Origin: Variovorax sp. CF079
Lineage (GTDB): Bacteria > Pseudomonadota > Gammaproteobacteria > Burkholderiales > Burkholderiaceae_C
Assembly: GCF_900101545.1 (NCBI RefSeq)
Contig: NZ_FMZU01000005.1
Span: forward strand, 124,001 to 188,000
DNA: 64,000 nucleotides
Reading direction: 5' to 3'
A program made the position numbers and the translations under genes. A model generated the notes under the pieces. The model was given only the letters and a program-made list of their open reading frames with translations. It was not told the DNA's origin and did no database searches. This document shows, piece after piece, positions 49,452 through 62,489 of the stretch. Positions within the stretch are counted from its first letter, which is position 1, and each line of letters opens with the position of its first letter.

Positions 49452-49958
49452 TCAGGCCAGCGCCGCCCCAGTCGCCGCCTCGGCCCGGGGCTGGCCGAGC
49501 AGCGCTCCGATCAAACCCGGCAGCGCCGTACTCGGCATGCCGACCAGCAGCTGCCGGAGCATGCTGAGCGTGTCGTAGTAGACGCGCTCGCACACCAGCC
49601 GCTCGCCCTCGAAGATGAAGAACGCGACCATCCGGCAGCGGAAGGCATTGCCCGTCGGCGGCAGGCCCTTGAGCGGCCCGCGATGGGTGCCCAGCAGCCA
49701 GAACTCGACGACCACCGAATCGTCGGCGTGGCGCAGCCGGATGATCTCGTGGCGCTGATCCGGAAAGGCCTTGCGCGTCTCGGCGTAGTACGCACGCACC
49801 TTGTCGATGCCGTCGTGCACCTCGCCGCTGGCGATGAGTTCGTAGTGCGGATGCGGGAAGGTGCCGAGCACGGCATCGAAGTCCTGCCGGGTTTCGTCGG
49901 CGAAATGGTCGAGCACGAGTCGCTCGCGCAGCGCTTGGAGTGGTGTGGGGTTGTTCAT
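49452..49958 (-). CDS. SnoaL-like (NTF2-fold) ester cyclase/lyase family protein
   Basis: A 168-residue single-domain protein with the NTF2-like pattern: FDAVLGTFPHPHYELIASGE, VRAYYAETRKAFPDQRHEIIRL and VVVEFWLLGTHRGPLKGLPPTG. Polyketide-cyclase/SnoaL relatives catalyse aldol cyclisation or hydration, often on small acids. First gene of the operon running to 46151. Divergent from the Crp/Fnr regulator with 73 bases between the starts. Confidence 0.8.
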   Translation of the reverse strand: MNNPTPLQALRERLVLDHFADETRQDFDAVLGTFPHPHYELIASGEVHDGIDKVRAYYAETRKAFPDQRHEIIRLRHADDSVVVEFWLLGTHRGPLKGLPPTGNAFRCRMVAFFIFEGERLVCERVYYDTLSMLRQLLVGMPSTALPGLIGALLGQPRAEAATGAALA

Positions 49959-50031
49959 CGTGGGTACTATCGGCAGGCGTCTGCGCGCAGACTGTCCTTT
50001 GTTGGCAGTTGCTTCTCCGGAGAAACCCGCA

Positions 50032-50700
50032 ATGCCAGACTCGACGCCCCCGCCCGGCCAAGGCGCAGACGACATGCGCCTGCCCGAAGACATTCAGCAA
50101 ACCCTGCTCGCCGTGGCCCATCGCCGGACGCTGGCACGCGGCGATTCGCTTTTCCACAAGGGCTCCTCGCCCGATGCCTTGTTCGGCGTGGTGAGCGGTT
50201 CGCTGCGCGTGAGCGTGGTCGCCTCCGGCGGGCGCGAGGCAGTGATCTCGATGCTCGAGCCCGGCCACTGGTTCGGCGAAGTATCGCTCCTGGTCGGACG
50301 CGAGCGCGTGTACGACACCTGCGCTGTCGACGCCACCGAGATGGCGGTGGTGGCCGCGAGCGACTTCCATCACCTGATCGCGACGCGTCCGGACGTGCAC
50401 ATGGCGTTCACGCGGCTGGTGTGCCTGCGCCTGCGACAGGCCCTGGCCTGGATCGACGACGCGATCCTGATGCCGCTGCCGGTCCGGCTCGCGCATCGGC
50501 TGTTGACGCTGGATGCGCGCGCCGGCAGTACCCTGCTCGCCGTGTCGCAGGAAGACCTCGCCTTCATGCTCGGTGTTTCGCGCCAGAGCGTGAACCGGCA
50601 ACTGAAGCTGTGGGAAGAGGACGGGACGCTGCGCGTGGGCTACCGCAGCATCGAGCTGCTGGACCGCGCCCGGCTGGAGCACCACGCCGCCACGGCCTAG
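50032..50700 (+). CDS. Crp/Fnr family transcriptional regulator
   Basis: A 222-residue regulator: cyclic-nucleotide-binding fold (about 25-135, GHWFGEVSLLVGRERVYDTCAV) and C-terminal winged helix (about 145-215, LLAVSQEDLAFMLGVSRQSV, quoted in part). No cysteine cluster for an Fe-S cluster is seen. A CGGAGA site precedes the ATG. It is divergent from the SnoaL/SDR/MBL/MFS operon and likely controls it. The stop overlaps the convergent LysR gene by 4 bases. Confidence 0.9.
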   Translation: MPDSTPPPGQGADDMRLPEDIQQTLLAVAHRRTLARGDSLFHKGSSPDALFGVVSGSLRVSVVASGGREAVISMLEPGHWFGEVSLLVGRERVYDTCAVDATEMAVVAASDFHHLIATRPDVHMAFTRLVCLRLRQALAWIDDAILMPLPVRLAHRLLTLDARAGSTLLAVSQEDLAFMLGVSRQSVNRQLKLWEEDGTLRVGYRSIELLDRARLEHHAATA

Positions 50701-51587
50701 GCCTGCCCGAAGCGCGCGAGGATTTCAAGCACGCTCTCGGTGGCGCCGTCGAGCGTGGCGCGCGGCCGGTGCGCGATGCCGAGCCGGCGCACCAGGCGCG
50801 GGGAAAGCGGCAGGACCTGCATGCGCTCGTTGAGCGGCGCATCCGTGGTCTGCTGCAGCGGCAGCAGCGCGGCGCCGTAGCCGGCGGCCACCAGGCTTCG
50901 GATCGCCGCGTCGTAGTTGAGCTCGATGCGGGCGCGCGGCGAGTGGCCGGCGGCGGCGAACCATTCCATCGTGAGCCGATACATGTGGGTGGTGGCGTCG
51001 TTGAAGATCAAGGGCTGCGCGGCCAGCCACTGCGGCGTGGCCCGTTTCGGCGCCTTCCAGCGCTGCGGCACGAAAGCCATCATGGCCTGGCTGCGCCAGT
51101 GCGTGACCACCAGGTCGCGCAGCGGCGGCTGCGGCATCGCGACCAGGCCGATGTCGAGCGTGCCGGCCGCCAGCCGCGACATCGCCTCGTTCGAACCGAG
51201 GATGCTGACCTCGACGTCGATGCCCGCGTGATGCTCCTCCAGCGCTTCGAGCACCTGCGGCAGCAGGTCGACCACCACGCCGGTCGAGGTGCCCAGGCGC
51301 ACGCGGCCCACGCGCCCTTCGGCCTGGCGCCGCACCGCATCGACCGCCTCGTCGGCATCGCGCAACAGGCGTCGCGCCCGCTCCACCAGCGCCGCGCCGG
51401 CCGCGGTGGGCGTCACGCGCCGGCTGCCGCGCACCACCAGCGGCGCGCCGAGCCGCGATTCGAGCTCGCTGATGTGCAGGCTCACCGTCGGCTGCGCGAG
51501 GTGCAGCGCCTGCGCGGCGGCGGAGAAGGTGCCCAGGTCGGCGATCGATACCAGGGTGCGGAGTTGGTCCAGGTTCAGCTGTCGCAT
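50697..51587 (-). CDS. LysR family transcriptional regulator
   Basis: A 296-residue LysR protein. Helix-turn-helix LRTLVSIADLGTFSAAAQAL and LAQPTVSLHISELESRLGAP (about 8-55), then an effector domain with GTSTGVVVDLLPQVLEAL. Divergent from the DUF1127 gene at 51676. The target is not obvious; the DUF1127 gene and hydantoinase cluster lie on that side. Confidence 0.9.
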   Translation of the reverse strand: MRQLNLDQLRTLVSIADLGTFSAAAQALHLAQPTVSLHISELESRLGAPLVVRGSRRVTPTAAGAALVERARRLLRDADEAVDAVRRQAEGRVGRVRLGTSTGVVVDLLPQVLEALEEHHAGIDVEVSILGSNEAMSRLAAGTLDIGLVAMPQPPLRDLVVTHWRSQAMMAFVPQRWKAPKRATPQWLAAQPLIFNDATTHMYRLTMEWFAAAGHSPRARIELNYDAAIRSLVAAGYGAALLPLQQTTDAPLNERMQVLPLSPRLVRRLGIAHRPRATLDGATESVLEILARFGQA

Positions 51588-51675
51588 CAGGAATCCTGAT
51601 TAGTAGCTTCAGAAATCTCAACTTCCACAATAGCACGCGGCGTTGCACCATCGCTGCATCTCAAGGAGAGACGCG

Positions 51676-51881
51676 ATGGAACTCAGGATGAATCTGCCCG
51701 CAAAGGAACCGCTGCAAGCCTTTATCGACTGGTTCGCGCGTGCGCTGACCAAGCGCCGCGAGCGCCACCAGGCGCTGCAGCTCGCGGCCATGAGCGAGCA
51801 CGAGCTGCTCGACCTCGGCATCGGACGCAGCGAAGTGCCGGCGCTGCTGAACGGCCACACCAGCGCGCGCCGCGAACCCGT

Positions 51882-51885
<4 letters not shown>
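51676..51885 (+). CDS. DUF1127 small protein
   Basis: A 69-residue protein with the DUF1127 pattern: an N-terminal basic helix ([17 protein letters not shown]) then [31 protein letters not shown] lies 5 bases before the ATG at 51676. DUF1127 proteins often sit in stress or phosphate/carbon responses in Proteobacteria. The stop overlaps that of the convergent hydantoinase gene by 4 bases. Confidence 0.85.
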
Positions 51886-55522
<3,637 letters not shown>

Positions 55523-55526
<4 letters not shown>

Positions 55527-56494
55527 TGCTGGGTGAAGTAGGGAACGAAGATGTAGTTGGCGTCGGCGCCGACCTCGCGCACCCATTCGAGCGAGAAGCG
55601 CTCGCCCAGGCGCTTGACGTCGGTGAGCAGATCCGGCGGGATGGGCTCGACCTTCAAGCCGCGCCGGCGAAGTTCATCGACCGAGGTGACGGCGGCCCTT
55701 TCGCTGGCAGCCCAGCCGCGTGCTTCGGCGGCCTCGGCGGCGTTCATCAGGCTGCGCTGCGCGGGTGCCGGCAGCGCCTTGAAGGCAGTCTCGCCGGCGA
55801 ACACGATGTTCTTGGGGAACCAGGCATTGATCTCGTAGTAGTGCCTGACGTGGTCCCAGACCCGGTTCTCCACGCCGGTCACGGCCGAGGTGATCATGCT
55901 GTCGATGCGGCCGTCGGCGAGCGCCTTGCCGACCTCGACCATGGGGACGTCGACGGCACTGGCGCCCATCAGCTCGGCGATGCGCTCGGTGGTGCGGTTG
56001 TAGGTGCGCATCCTGCCGCCGCGCAGGTCGGCCGCGCGGGCGATTGGCTTCTGCGTATAGAGTCCCTGCGGCGGCCAGGCCACCGCGTAGAGGACCTTGA
56101 GCCCCGCTGCCGCGAACTTAGCCTCGATCACCGGCCGCTGGTGGCGCCACATGCGGCGGGCATCGGCATAGCTGCGCACGATGAAGGGCACCGCATCGGC
56201 GCCGGCGACAGGCATGTCCTTGACCAGGCTCGCCATGATGGTCTCGCCGGCTTCCAGCTTGCCCGCGCGCACGGCCGGCGCGATCTCGTTCAGTTTGAAC
56301 AGGCTGTTGTTCGGGTGCAGTTCGATCCTCAGCCCGCCCGGGCCAGCCGCCGCGTCGGCGGCAAACTGCTGCAGGTTCTCGCCATGGAAGGACTCGGCCC
56401 GATAGCCGGTGGCCAGTTTCCAGACGGTCTGCGCGCGGGCCGCCGGCAGCAGGCTCGCGCAGGCCATGCCGCAAAGGGTTCTGCGATCGATCAC
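55523..56494 (-). CDS. TRAP transporter substrate-binding protein (DctP), second copy
   Basis: A 323-residue periplasmic protein. A short signal peptide ends near ARAQ (residue 22), then the DctP fold: [63 protein letters not shown] and [14 protein letters not shown]. It starts with GTG at 56494, overlapping the DctM stop (GTGA). Clearly paralogous to the binding protein at 58462, with the same WPPQGLY segment. One membrane pair is thus served by two binding proteins. Confidence 0.9.
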
Positions 56495-57801
56495 TTCGCC
56501 ACGCCCATCACGTAGTCGGGCAGCCAGGTGACGATGCCCGGGAACAGCGTGATGAGCGCGATGCACACCACCAGGCAGAAGAAGAAAGGAATCGCGGCCT
56601 TGGCGATCAGGTTGCTGTCCTTGCCGGTCATGTTCTGCAGCACGAACAGGTTGAAGCCCACCGGCGGCGTGACCTCGGCGATCTCGACCAAGAGCACCAC
56701 GAAGATGCCGAACCAGACGAGGTCGAAGCCGGCCTTCTGCACCATGGGCAGCACCACGGCGGCCGTGAGCACGATCATGCTGATGCCGTCGAGCGCGGTG
56801 CCAAGCACCAGGTACACCACCACCAGCGCCGCGATCAGCGCCGTGGGCGACAGGTGCATGGCTTCGACCCACAGCGCCAGCTCGCGCGGGATGCCGGTGA
56901 AGGCCATGGTCTTGGTCAGGAAGGCGGCGCCGGCCAGGATGAACATGATCATGCAGCTGGTGCGGGCCGCGCCCATCAGGCCTTCGCCGAAGTTGCGCCA
57001 GGTGAGCGACCGACTCCACAGGGCCAGCGCCAGCGCGCCGACCACGCCATAGGCCGCGCATTCGGTGGCCGTCGCCCAGCCGGCCACCAGCGCCCAGCAG
57101 ATGAAGACGATCAGCGCGCCGCAGGGAATCAGGTTGCGCGAGCGGCGCAGCTTCTCGATGAAGCCGATGGCGGGCTCGGCCGGCGGCATGCGCTTCGGGT
57201 TGCGCAGCGCCCACCACATGATGTAGCCCGAGAACAGCAGCATTAACAGGAAGCCCGGCAGGAAGCCGGCCAGGAAGACGCGGATGATCGAGGCGTCGGC
57301 CGCCACCGCGTAGACCACCATGGTGATCGAGGGCGGGATCAGGATGCCCAGCGTGCCGGCCGTGGCCAGCGAGCCCAGCGCCATCTTCTCGTCGTAGCCG
57401 CGCTTCTTGAGCTCGGGCAGCGCCACCTTGGCGATGGTCGCGCAGGTCGCGGCCGAGGAGCCCGAGACCGAGCCGAAGATGCCGCAGCCCAGAATGGTGG
57501 TGTGCATCAGCCGGCCCGGCACGCGGCCGAGCCAGGGCGCCAGGCCCTCGAACATCTCCTCGCTGAGCTTGGTGCGAAACAGGATCTCGCCCATCCAGAT
57601 GAAGAGCGGCAGCGCGGCGAGCTCCCAGCTCGCGTTGCTTTCCCAGAAGGCCGAGAACAGGTTCAGGCCCGGCTGGGTCGAGGTGAAGAAGGCCTGCCCG
57701 ACCCAGCCGCAGATGGCCAGCGTCATCGCAATCCACACGCCGCCCGAGAGCAGCGTCAGCATCAACAGCAGCAGAACGCCGCCGACCATCAGGATGTCCA
57801 T
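56491..57801 (-). CDS. TRAP transporter large permease (DctM)
   Basis: A 436-residue inner-membrane subunit with about 12 helices. Family signatures: SGSSAATCATIAKVALPELKK, GTLGILIPPSITMVVYAVAA, FLPGFLLMLLF and TPPVGFNLFVLQNM near residue 370. It carries out sodium-coupled transport together with DctQ (15-base gap upstream). The stop overlaps the GTG of the second binding protein. Confidence 0.93.
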   Translation of the reverse strand: MDILMVGGVLLLLMLTLLSGGVWIAMTLAICGWVGQAFFTSTQPGLNLFSAFWESNASWELAALPLFIWMGEILFRTKLSEEMFEGLAPWLGRVPGRLMHTTILGCGIFGSVSGSSAATCATIAKVALPELKKRGYDEKMALGSLATAGTLGILIPPSITMVVYAVAADASIIRVFLAGFLPGFLLMLLFSGYIMWWALRNPKRMPPAEPAIGFIEKLRRSRNLIPCGALIVFICWALVAGWATATECAAYGVVGALALALWSRSLTWRNFGEGLMGAARTSCMIMFILAGAAFLTKTMAFTGIPRELALWVEAMHLSPTALIAALVVVYLVLGTALDGISMIVLTAAVVLPMVQKAGFDLVWFGIFVVLLVEIAEVTPPVGFNLFVLQNMTGKDSNLIAKAAIPFFFCLVVCIALITLFPGIVTWLPDYVMGVAK

Positions 57802-57816
57802 GATTCGGGCCTCAGG

Positions 57817-58440
57817 TCAAAGGTCGGAAGAGAAGTCGCCCTGCGCATGGCGTTCCTCGACCAGTCGCACAAAGGTCGGGACGCCGCCGCGCAGCACGAT
57901 GACGAATTCGTCGACGACTGCGAGCACCAGCAGCAGCGCGCCCAGCGCAAAGCTCAGCTGCGGAATCCAGATCGGCAGCGGCAGCAGGCCTTGCGCCACT
58001 TCGTTGAAGGCCCAGCTCTCGTAGGTGAACCTGCAGGCCCACCAGGCCAGGTAGGCGGTGGCCAGCGTCGCGATGCCCAGCGAGAGCAGCTCCAGCACGC
58101 GGCGTGCACCGGGTCCGAGCTTTTCCAGCAGCAGCGTCACGCGCACGAAGTCGCCGTGCTTGAAGGCATGCGCCATGGTCAGGAAGGCGGCTGCTGCGCA
58201 CAGCCAGGCCACCACGTCGGTGATGGCGCCGGTGGCGACGTCGAACTGGCGCCCCAGGCTCTGCACCACCATCAGCAGGCAGATCAGCGCCACGCAGCCG
58301 GCGCCGAGGATGCCGGCACCGAGAAAGAGGCCGTCGAGCAGGCGGCGCAGCGCGGTGGCGCTGGCCGCAGGGAAGGTGCCGATGTCGGAAGGCAGGCGCG
58401 CCGCTCCCTCCACCGTGGCACTCGGTGCCGGTGTTTGCAT
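57817..58440 (-). CDS. TRAP transporter small permease (DctQ)
   Basis: A 207-residue membrane protein with four predicted helices, including LGAGILGAGCVALICLLMVV and the DctQ-type segment AHAFKHGDFVRVTLLLEKLG between helices 2 and 3. A proline/alanine-rich N-terminal tail of ~35 residues is present. It lies between the first binding protein and DctM in the same operon. Confidence 0.9.
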   Translation of the reverse strand: MQTPAPSATVEGAARLPSDIGTFPAASATALRRLLDGLFLGAGILGAGCVALICLLMVVQSLGRQFDVATGAITDVVAWLCAAAAFLTMAHAFKHGDFVRVTLLLEKLGPGARRVLELLSLGIATLATAYLAWWACRFTYESWAFNEVAQGLLPLPIWIPQLSFALGALLLVLAVVDEFVIVLRGGVPTFVRLVEERHAQGDFSSDL

Positions 58441-58461
58441 GGATGTCTCCGGTGGGGGGAT

Positions 58462-59427
58462 TTACTTCTTGTAGGCGTCCACGATGGCCTTGCCATCGGC
58501 GCCGGCGACGCGCAGCCAGTCCTCGGTCATGCGCGTGCCGACGAGCTTGAGTTCCTGCTTGAGGACTTCGCTGGTGGCGTCGATCTTCATGCCCTTGGCG
58601 GCCAGCTGCTTGATGTACTCGCCGTCCTTTTCCTCGCTGATGCGCCAGCCGCGCTGCTCGGCGGCGGCGGCCTGCTTGAGCACGGCGTCCTGCGTGGCCT
58701 TGTCGAGCGTGTCGAAGGCCTTCTGGTTCACCACCACCGCGTTGCGCGGCAGCCAGGCGTTGACGTCGTAGAAGTACTTGGCCTGCTCGTAGAGCTTGCT
58801 GTCCACGCCGCTGGCACTCGAAGTCAGGAAGTTGTCGACGCCGCCGGTGGCCAGCGCCGCGCTGAGCTCGGCCAGCTGGATCGTGACCGGCTGCGCGCCG
58901 ACCGACTGCGCGATGGCCGAAGTGGCCGGGTTGTAGGCGCGCATCTTGGTGCCCTTCAAGTCCTTGGTCGAGGCCACCGGCTTGATGGAGTACAGGCCCT
59001 GCGGCGGCCACGGCACGGCGTACAGCAGCTTCAGGCCTTGCGCCGCGAGCGTCTTGGTCAGGTAGGGCTGCGACACCTCGTGCAGGCGCCTGGCTTCGGC
59101 ATAGCTGGTGGCCAGGAAGGGGACCGAATCGAGCCCGAACACCGGCGCTTCGTTGGCGGCGCTGGAGAGGATGAATTCGCCGATCGGGGTTTGCGCCGAC
59201 TGCACGGCGCGCTTGATCTCGTTGGCCTTGAACAGCGAGGCGTTGGGGTGCACCGCGATCTTGAGCTTGCCGGCGGTGGCCTTGTCCACGTCGTCGGCGA
59301 ACTGCTGCAGGTTCTGCACCTGGTAGGTGTTGGCGCCGTAGCCGGACGGCAGGTCCCATTTGGTCTGGGCCGTGGCGGCGGTGGCGGCCAGCGCAGCCAC
59401 GAGGGCGGCAGAGAAGCGAATCTTCAT
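58462..59427 (-). CDS. TRAP transporter substrate-binding protein (DctP), first copy
   Basis: A 321-residue periplasmic protein. Signal peptide ends near ATAATAQ (residue 20), then TKWDLPSGYGANTYQVQNLQ, NASLFKANEI, VPWPPQGLYSIKPV, KMRAYNPATSAIAQSVGA and VNAWLPRNAVVVN. AAGGAG lies 8 bases before the ATG. First of two related binding proteins in this operon. Both share the Leu/Phe-Lys-x-Asn-Glu-Ile pocket motif, so the ligands may be close relatives. Confidence 0.92.
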   Translation of the reverse strand: MKIRFSAALVAALAATAATAQTKWDLPSGYGANTYQVQNLQQFADDVDKATAGKLKIAVHPNASLFKANEIKRAVQSAQTPIGEFILSSAANEAPVFGLDSVPFLATSYAEARRLHEVSQPYLTKTLAAQGLKLLYAVPWPPQGLYSIKPVASTKDLKGTKMRAYNPATSAIAQSVGAQPVTIQLAELSAALATGGVDNFLTSSASGVDSKLYEQAKYFYDVNAWLPRNAVVVNQKAFDTLDKATQDAVLKQAAAAEQRGWRISEEKDGEYIKQLAAKGMKIDATSEVLKQELKLVGTRMTEDWLRVAGADGKAIVDAYKK

Positions 59428-59450
59428 GGGGAGTCTCCTTGGGATGGGGA

Positions 59451-60278
59451 TCAGCAGCGGCCCAGCTGCCGGTTGAGAAGGTCGGTCACCAGCATGGCGC
59501 CCGGTGCGTGGGTGATGCAGAACGCCGGCTTGGCCTGGGCGATGGCCGCTTGCGGGGTCACGCCGCAGGCCCAGAACACGGGGATCTCGCCGGCGCGGAT
59601 TTCAATCGCGTCGCCGTAGTCGGGGTGGGCCAGGTCGGCGATGCCGATGGCGGCCGGGTCGCCCAGATGCACCGGGGCGCCATGGACCTCGGGCATGCGA
59701 GAGGTGATCTGTACCGCGCGGATCGCATCGACGGCCTTGAGCGGCCGCATCGACACCACCATCGGCCCGTGGAAAGCGCCGGCGCGCGCGGTCTGGATAT
59801 GGGTGCGGTACATCGCGACGTTGCGGCCCTGGTCGACGTGGCGCAGCCGGATGCCGTCGGCCAAGAGCGCATGCTCGAAGGAAAAGGAGCAGCCGATCAC
59901 GAAGCTCACGAGGTCGTCGCGCCACAGCGTGCGGATGTCGGTGGGCTGCTCGACCAGTTCGCCCTCGCGCCAGACGCGGTAGGCCGGCACGTCGGTGCGG
60001 ATGTCGAGTTCCGCGCCCAGGCCGGGCAGCATCGGATCGCCGGGCTCGGACACCGCCAGCAGCGGGCAGGGCTTGGGGTTGCGCTGGCAGTAGCGCAGGA
60101 AATCGCCGGCCAGCGCCTCGGGCAGGATCACCACGTTGCCCTGCACGTACTCGCGCGCCAGGCCGCTGGTATGCGTGGCCAGCGCGCCGCTGCGCGCCGC
60201 GCGGCGGACGCTCAGCGCATCGGAAGCGGCATCAAGAGTCGGACTGGCATTCGTGTTGGCGGTAGGTTCTGCGGGCAT
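59451..60278 (-). CDS. DUF1445 putative hydro-lyase / D-glutamate cyclase family protein
   Basis: A 275-residue soluble protein of the DUF1445 family. Signatures: [99 protein letters not shown]. In vertebrates the DUF1445-containing DGLUCY protein converts D-glutamate to 5-oxo-D-proline. Bacterial members are annotated only as putative hydro-lyases. Next to a 5-oxoprolinase-type gene and a TRAP transporter, D-glutamate or 5-oxoproline is a plausible substrate. The start at 60278 has AGGA 7 bases upstream. First gene of the operon down to 51882. Confidence 0.85.
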   Translation of the reverse strand: MPAEPTANTNASPTLDAASDALSVRRAARSGALATHTSGLAREYVQGNVVILPEALAGDFLRYCQRNPKPCPLLAVSEPGDPMLPGLGAELDIRTDVPAYRVWREGELVEQPTDIRTLWRDDLVSFVIGCSFSFEHALLADGIRLRHVDQGRNVAMYRTHIQTARAGAFHGPMVVSMRPLKAVDAIRAVQITSRMPEVHGAPVHLGDPAAIGIADLAHPDYGDAIEIRAGEIPVFWACGVTPQAAIAQAKPAFCITHAPGAMLVTDLLNRQLGRC

Positions 60279-60296
60279 CGTGCATCCTCGTAAAAG

Positions 60297-60314
60297 GCTT
60301 TCGTGTGTGAAAGC
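60297..60314. promoter_or_regulatory. Inverted repeat / LysR-box candidate before the DUF1445 gene
   Basis: GCTTTC-GTGTGT-GAAAGC, a perfect 6-base-arm repeat in the 96-base gap between the LysR gene and the DUF1445 start. It contains T (60299) and A (60311) at T-N11-A spacing. Likely LysR binding site for the TRAP/oxoprolinase operon. Confidence 0.5.
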
Positions 60315-60374
60315 TCTGTGACGGGACGCATTGTGGAAATTAACGCGCGCCAACTCCAACGCAAAATTTCTTGC

Positions 60375-61280
60375 TCAGCTCATCGATTTTTTGTGTGACC
60401 CAGTTTTGGGCGACGCGAACTGCAAGGCCGAGGCCAGCGCCGCCTCGGTCAGGTGCGAGGTCGGGTCTTCGCGGTAGCTCGCGTGGATCGGCAGCGGCGC
60501 CGGCGCGGTGTCGCACTTCAGCACGCGCAGCGGCAAGCGCAGCGCCAGATGTTCGGCCGCAGCCCGGGGCAAGGTGGCGATGCCGAAGCCGGCCTCGACC
60601 AGCTGCGCCATCGCAGAGATCGACGAGATCGCATGCACGCGCGGCGTCTCCAGGCCGGCACGCCTGAACAGATCCAGCAGCGCCACATGCGGCTGCGAGC
60701 CGCGCTGGAAGGTCAGCAGGTCGAAGCCGAACAGGTCCTGCAGCTTGTAGAGCCGCCGCGGATGCAGCACCTGGTGCCCGACGAAGCTCATTTCCATGGT
60801 GGGCAGTGCATGCGTGCTCACGCCCTCGCCGCTGGCCGGCAGTGCGGCGAACACCAGGTCCTGCTTGCCGCGCTGCAGCTGGTCGACCAGCACCGGCGTG
60901 GTTTCCACCGTGAGCTCCAGCTCGAAGTCCGGATGCGTGGCCTGCATGTGCTTGAGCCAGTCGGTCAGCCAGGTGTGGACCACTGACTCGATCGCACCGA
61001 TGCGCAGCACCTGCGCGCGCACCGTGCCCGATCCCATCTCGGACTTGATCTGCTGCTGCATTTCCAGCAGCCGCTGCGCCAGGCGGTGGAAGCGCTGGCC
61101 GGCCACCGTGAGGCGGAACTGCTTGTCGCGCCGGTCGAGCAGCAGCACGCCGAGCTCGCGCTCCAGTGCGGCGATGCGGCTGGACAGCGCGGACTGCGTG
61201 AGGTGCAGCTTCTCGGCCGCGCGCGTCACGCTCTTGAGCGCCACGGCCCAGTGAAAAGCTTCGACGAAGCGCAGATTCAT
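60375..61280 (-). CDS. LysR family transcriptional regulator
   Basis: A 301-residue LysR protein: MNLRFVEAFHWAVALKSVTR and LTQSALSSRIAALERELGV (about 1-50), then the effector domain with LRIGAIESVVHTWLTDWL. Same strand as, and directly upstream of, the DUF1445/TRAP/oxoprolinase operon, so the probable regulator of that operon. Confidence 0.9.
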   Translation of the reverse strand: MNLRFVEAFHWAVALKSVTRAAEKLHLTQSALSSRIAALERELGVLLLDRRDKQFRLTVAGQRFHRLAQRLLEMQQQIKSEMGSGTVRAQVLRIGAIESVVHTWLTDWLKHMQATHPDFELELTVETTPVLVDQLQRGKQDLVFAALPASGEGVSTHALPTMEMSFVGHQVLHPRRLYKLQDLFGFDLLTFQRGSQPHVALLDLFRRAGLETPRVHAISSISAMAQLVEAGFGIATLPRAAAEHLALRLPLRVLKCDTAPAPLPIHASYREDPTSHLTEAALASALQFASPKTGSHKKSMS

Positions 61281-61323
61281 GGGGCCATTCTCCCCCGTGC
61301 CCCGTGCCCGCTCGGCCCAGGCC

Positions 61324-62352
61324 TCAGCGCGGCACCAGTTGGCGCGTCGACGCGCGCACCACCAGCTCGGGCCGCAGCACGACGGTGGAGGCCGACAGCG
61401 CCTTGCCCTCGATCTCGTCGAACAGCATCTCGGCTGCGCGCCAGCCGAGCTCGCGATGCGGCAGGCGGATGGTGGTGAGCGGCGGATCGACCATGTCGAC
61501 CAGCGGCATGTCGTTGTGGCCGGTGATCGAGATGTCCTGCGGCACACGCAGGCCTTGCGCGCGCAGCAGGTCGTAGGCGCCCAGCGCCACCAGATCGTTG
61601 CAGCAGACCACGGCTTCGGGCCGATCGTTCTGCGCGAGCAGTTGCGCCATGGCCTTGCGGCCGGCCTCGCGGCTGTAGCTTTCGCATTCCGCCACGCAAG
61701 CCAGCTCGAGCCCGCGATCGCGCAGCGCCTGCTCCACGCCCTGCCGGCGCGCGACGCCGGTCGGCACGTTCTGCGGCCCGGCCAGGTGTGCGATGCGGCG
61801 GTGCCCCAGGGACACCAGGTGGTCGACCGCCAGCTTCATCGCCAGCCGGTCGTCGCTGACCACCGCCGGCAGGCGCCCGCTTTCGTCGGCGCGGTTCACG
61901 AGCACGGTGTGCATGCCGGCCTTCTTGAGGTAGTCGACCAGCGGATCGTCGCGCGTGGCGATGGCCATCACCAGCCCGTCGACCTGCTGCGCCAGCATGC
62001 GCTCGACCACCGGCCGCGCGAGTGCATGGTCCATCACGTTGGTCACGAACACGAAGTAGCCGCGTGCCGCGGCGCTGGCCTCGATGCCCTGCAGGATGGG
62101 CGGGAACACCGGGTTGGTGATGTCCGGCACCAGCACGCCGATGGTGTGGGTGCGGCCGGTGCGCAGCGCCGAGGCCGCGCGGTTGGGCCGGTAGCCCAGG
62201 CGCTGCGCTGCCTCTTCCACCACGCGCAGCACCTCCTCGCTGATCAGCGCGCGCTTGTCCGGATTGAGCGCGCGCGACACGGTCGAGACATGCACGCCGG
62301 CGGCCTGCGCGACGTCGCGGATGGTGACCGGGGAAGACGGTGATGGGCTCAT
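61324..62352 (-). CDS. LacI family transcriptional repressor
   Basis: A 342-residue LacI protein: helix-turn-helix VTIRDVAQAAGVHVSTVSRALN (quoted in part as TIRDVAQAAGVHVSTVSR, about 9-27) and the hinge LGYRPNRAASALRTGRT. The periplasmic-binding-like domain starts at IGVLVPDITNPVFPPILQGI. Divergent from the ring-cleavage dioxygenase gene. Two TGCAAACG palindromes lie between. Confidence 0.92.
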   Translation of the reverse strand: MSPSPSSPVTIRDVAQAAGVHVSTVSRALNPDKRALISEEVLRVVEEAAQRLGYRPNRAASALRTGRTHTIGVLVPDITNPVFPPILQGIEASAAARGYFVFVTNVMDHALARPVVERMLAQQVDGLVMAIATRDDPLVDYLKKAGMHTVLVNRADESGRLPAVVSDDRLAMKLAVDHLVSLGHRRIAHLAGPQNVPTGVARRQGVEQALRDRGLELACVAECESYSREAGRKAMAQLLAQNDRPEAVVCCNDLVALGAYDLLRAQGLRVPQDISITGHNDMPLVDMVDPPLTTIRLPHRELGWRAAEMLFDEIEGKALSASTVVLRPELVVRASTRQLVPR

Positions 62353-62356
62353 TTAC

Positions 62357-62370
62357 TGCAAACGATTGAT
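62357..62370. promoter_or_regulatory. LacI-type operator, imperfect, at the repressor start
   Basis: TGCAAACGATTGAT, an imperfect copy of the perfect site at 62459, lies 4 bases before the LacI start on the minus strand. Suggests autorepression. Confidence 0.55.
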
Positions 62371-62429
62371 CTTGGCGAGAACACAGAGTATCGCCTTGAT
62401 TTCATTGGGGGCTCTCGCAAACCCCTTTC

Positions 62430-62457
62430 TTGCGTGGAAATTAATCCTCGCCATAAT
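62430..62457 (+). promoter_or_regulatory. Candidate sigma-70 promoter of the dioxygenase gene
   Basis: TTGCGT (62430-62435), 16-base spacer, CATAAT (62452-62457). The LacI palindrome begins one base after the -10 box and covers the likely start point, the arrangement expected of a repressed promoter. Confidence 0.5.
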
Positions 62458-62458
62458 C

Positions 62459-62472
62459 TGCAAACGTTTGCA
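62459..62472. promoter_or_regulatory. LacI-type operator, perfect palindrome
   Basis: TGCAAACGTTTGCA is self-complementary over 14 bases, with the central CG typical of LacI-family sites. It is placed directly downstream of the candidate -10 box and 17 bases before the dioxygenase ATG. Confidence 0.75.
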
Positions 62473-62489
62473 AAGAAAGAGGCAGCCCC

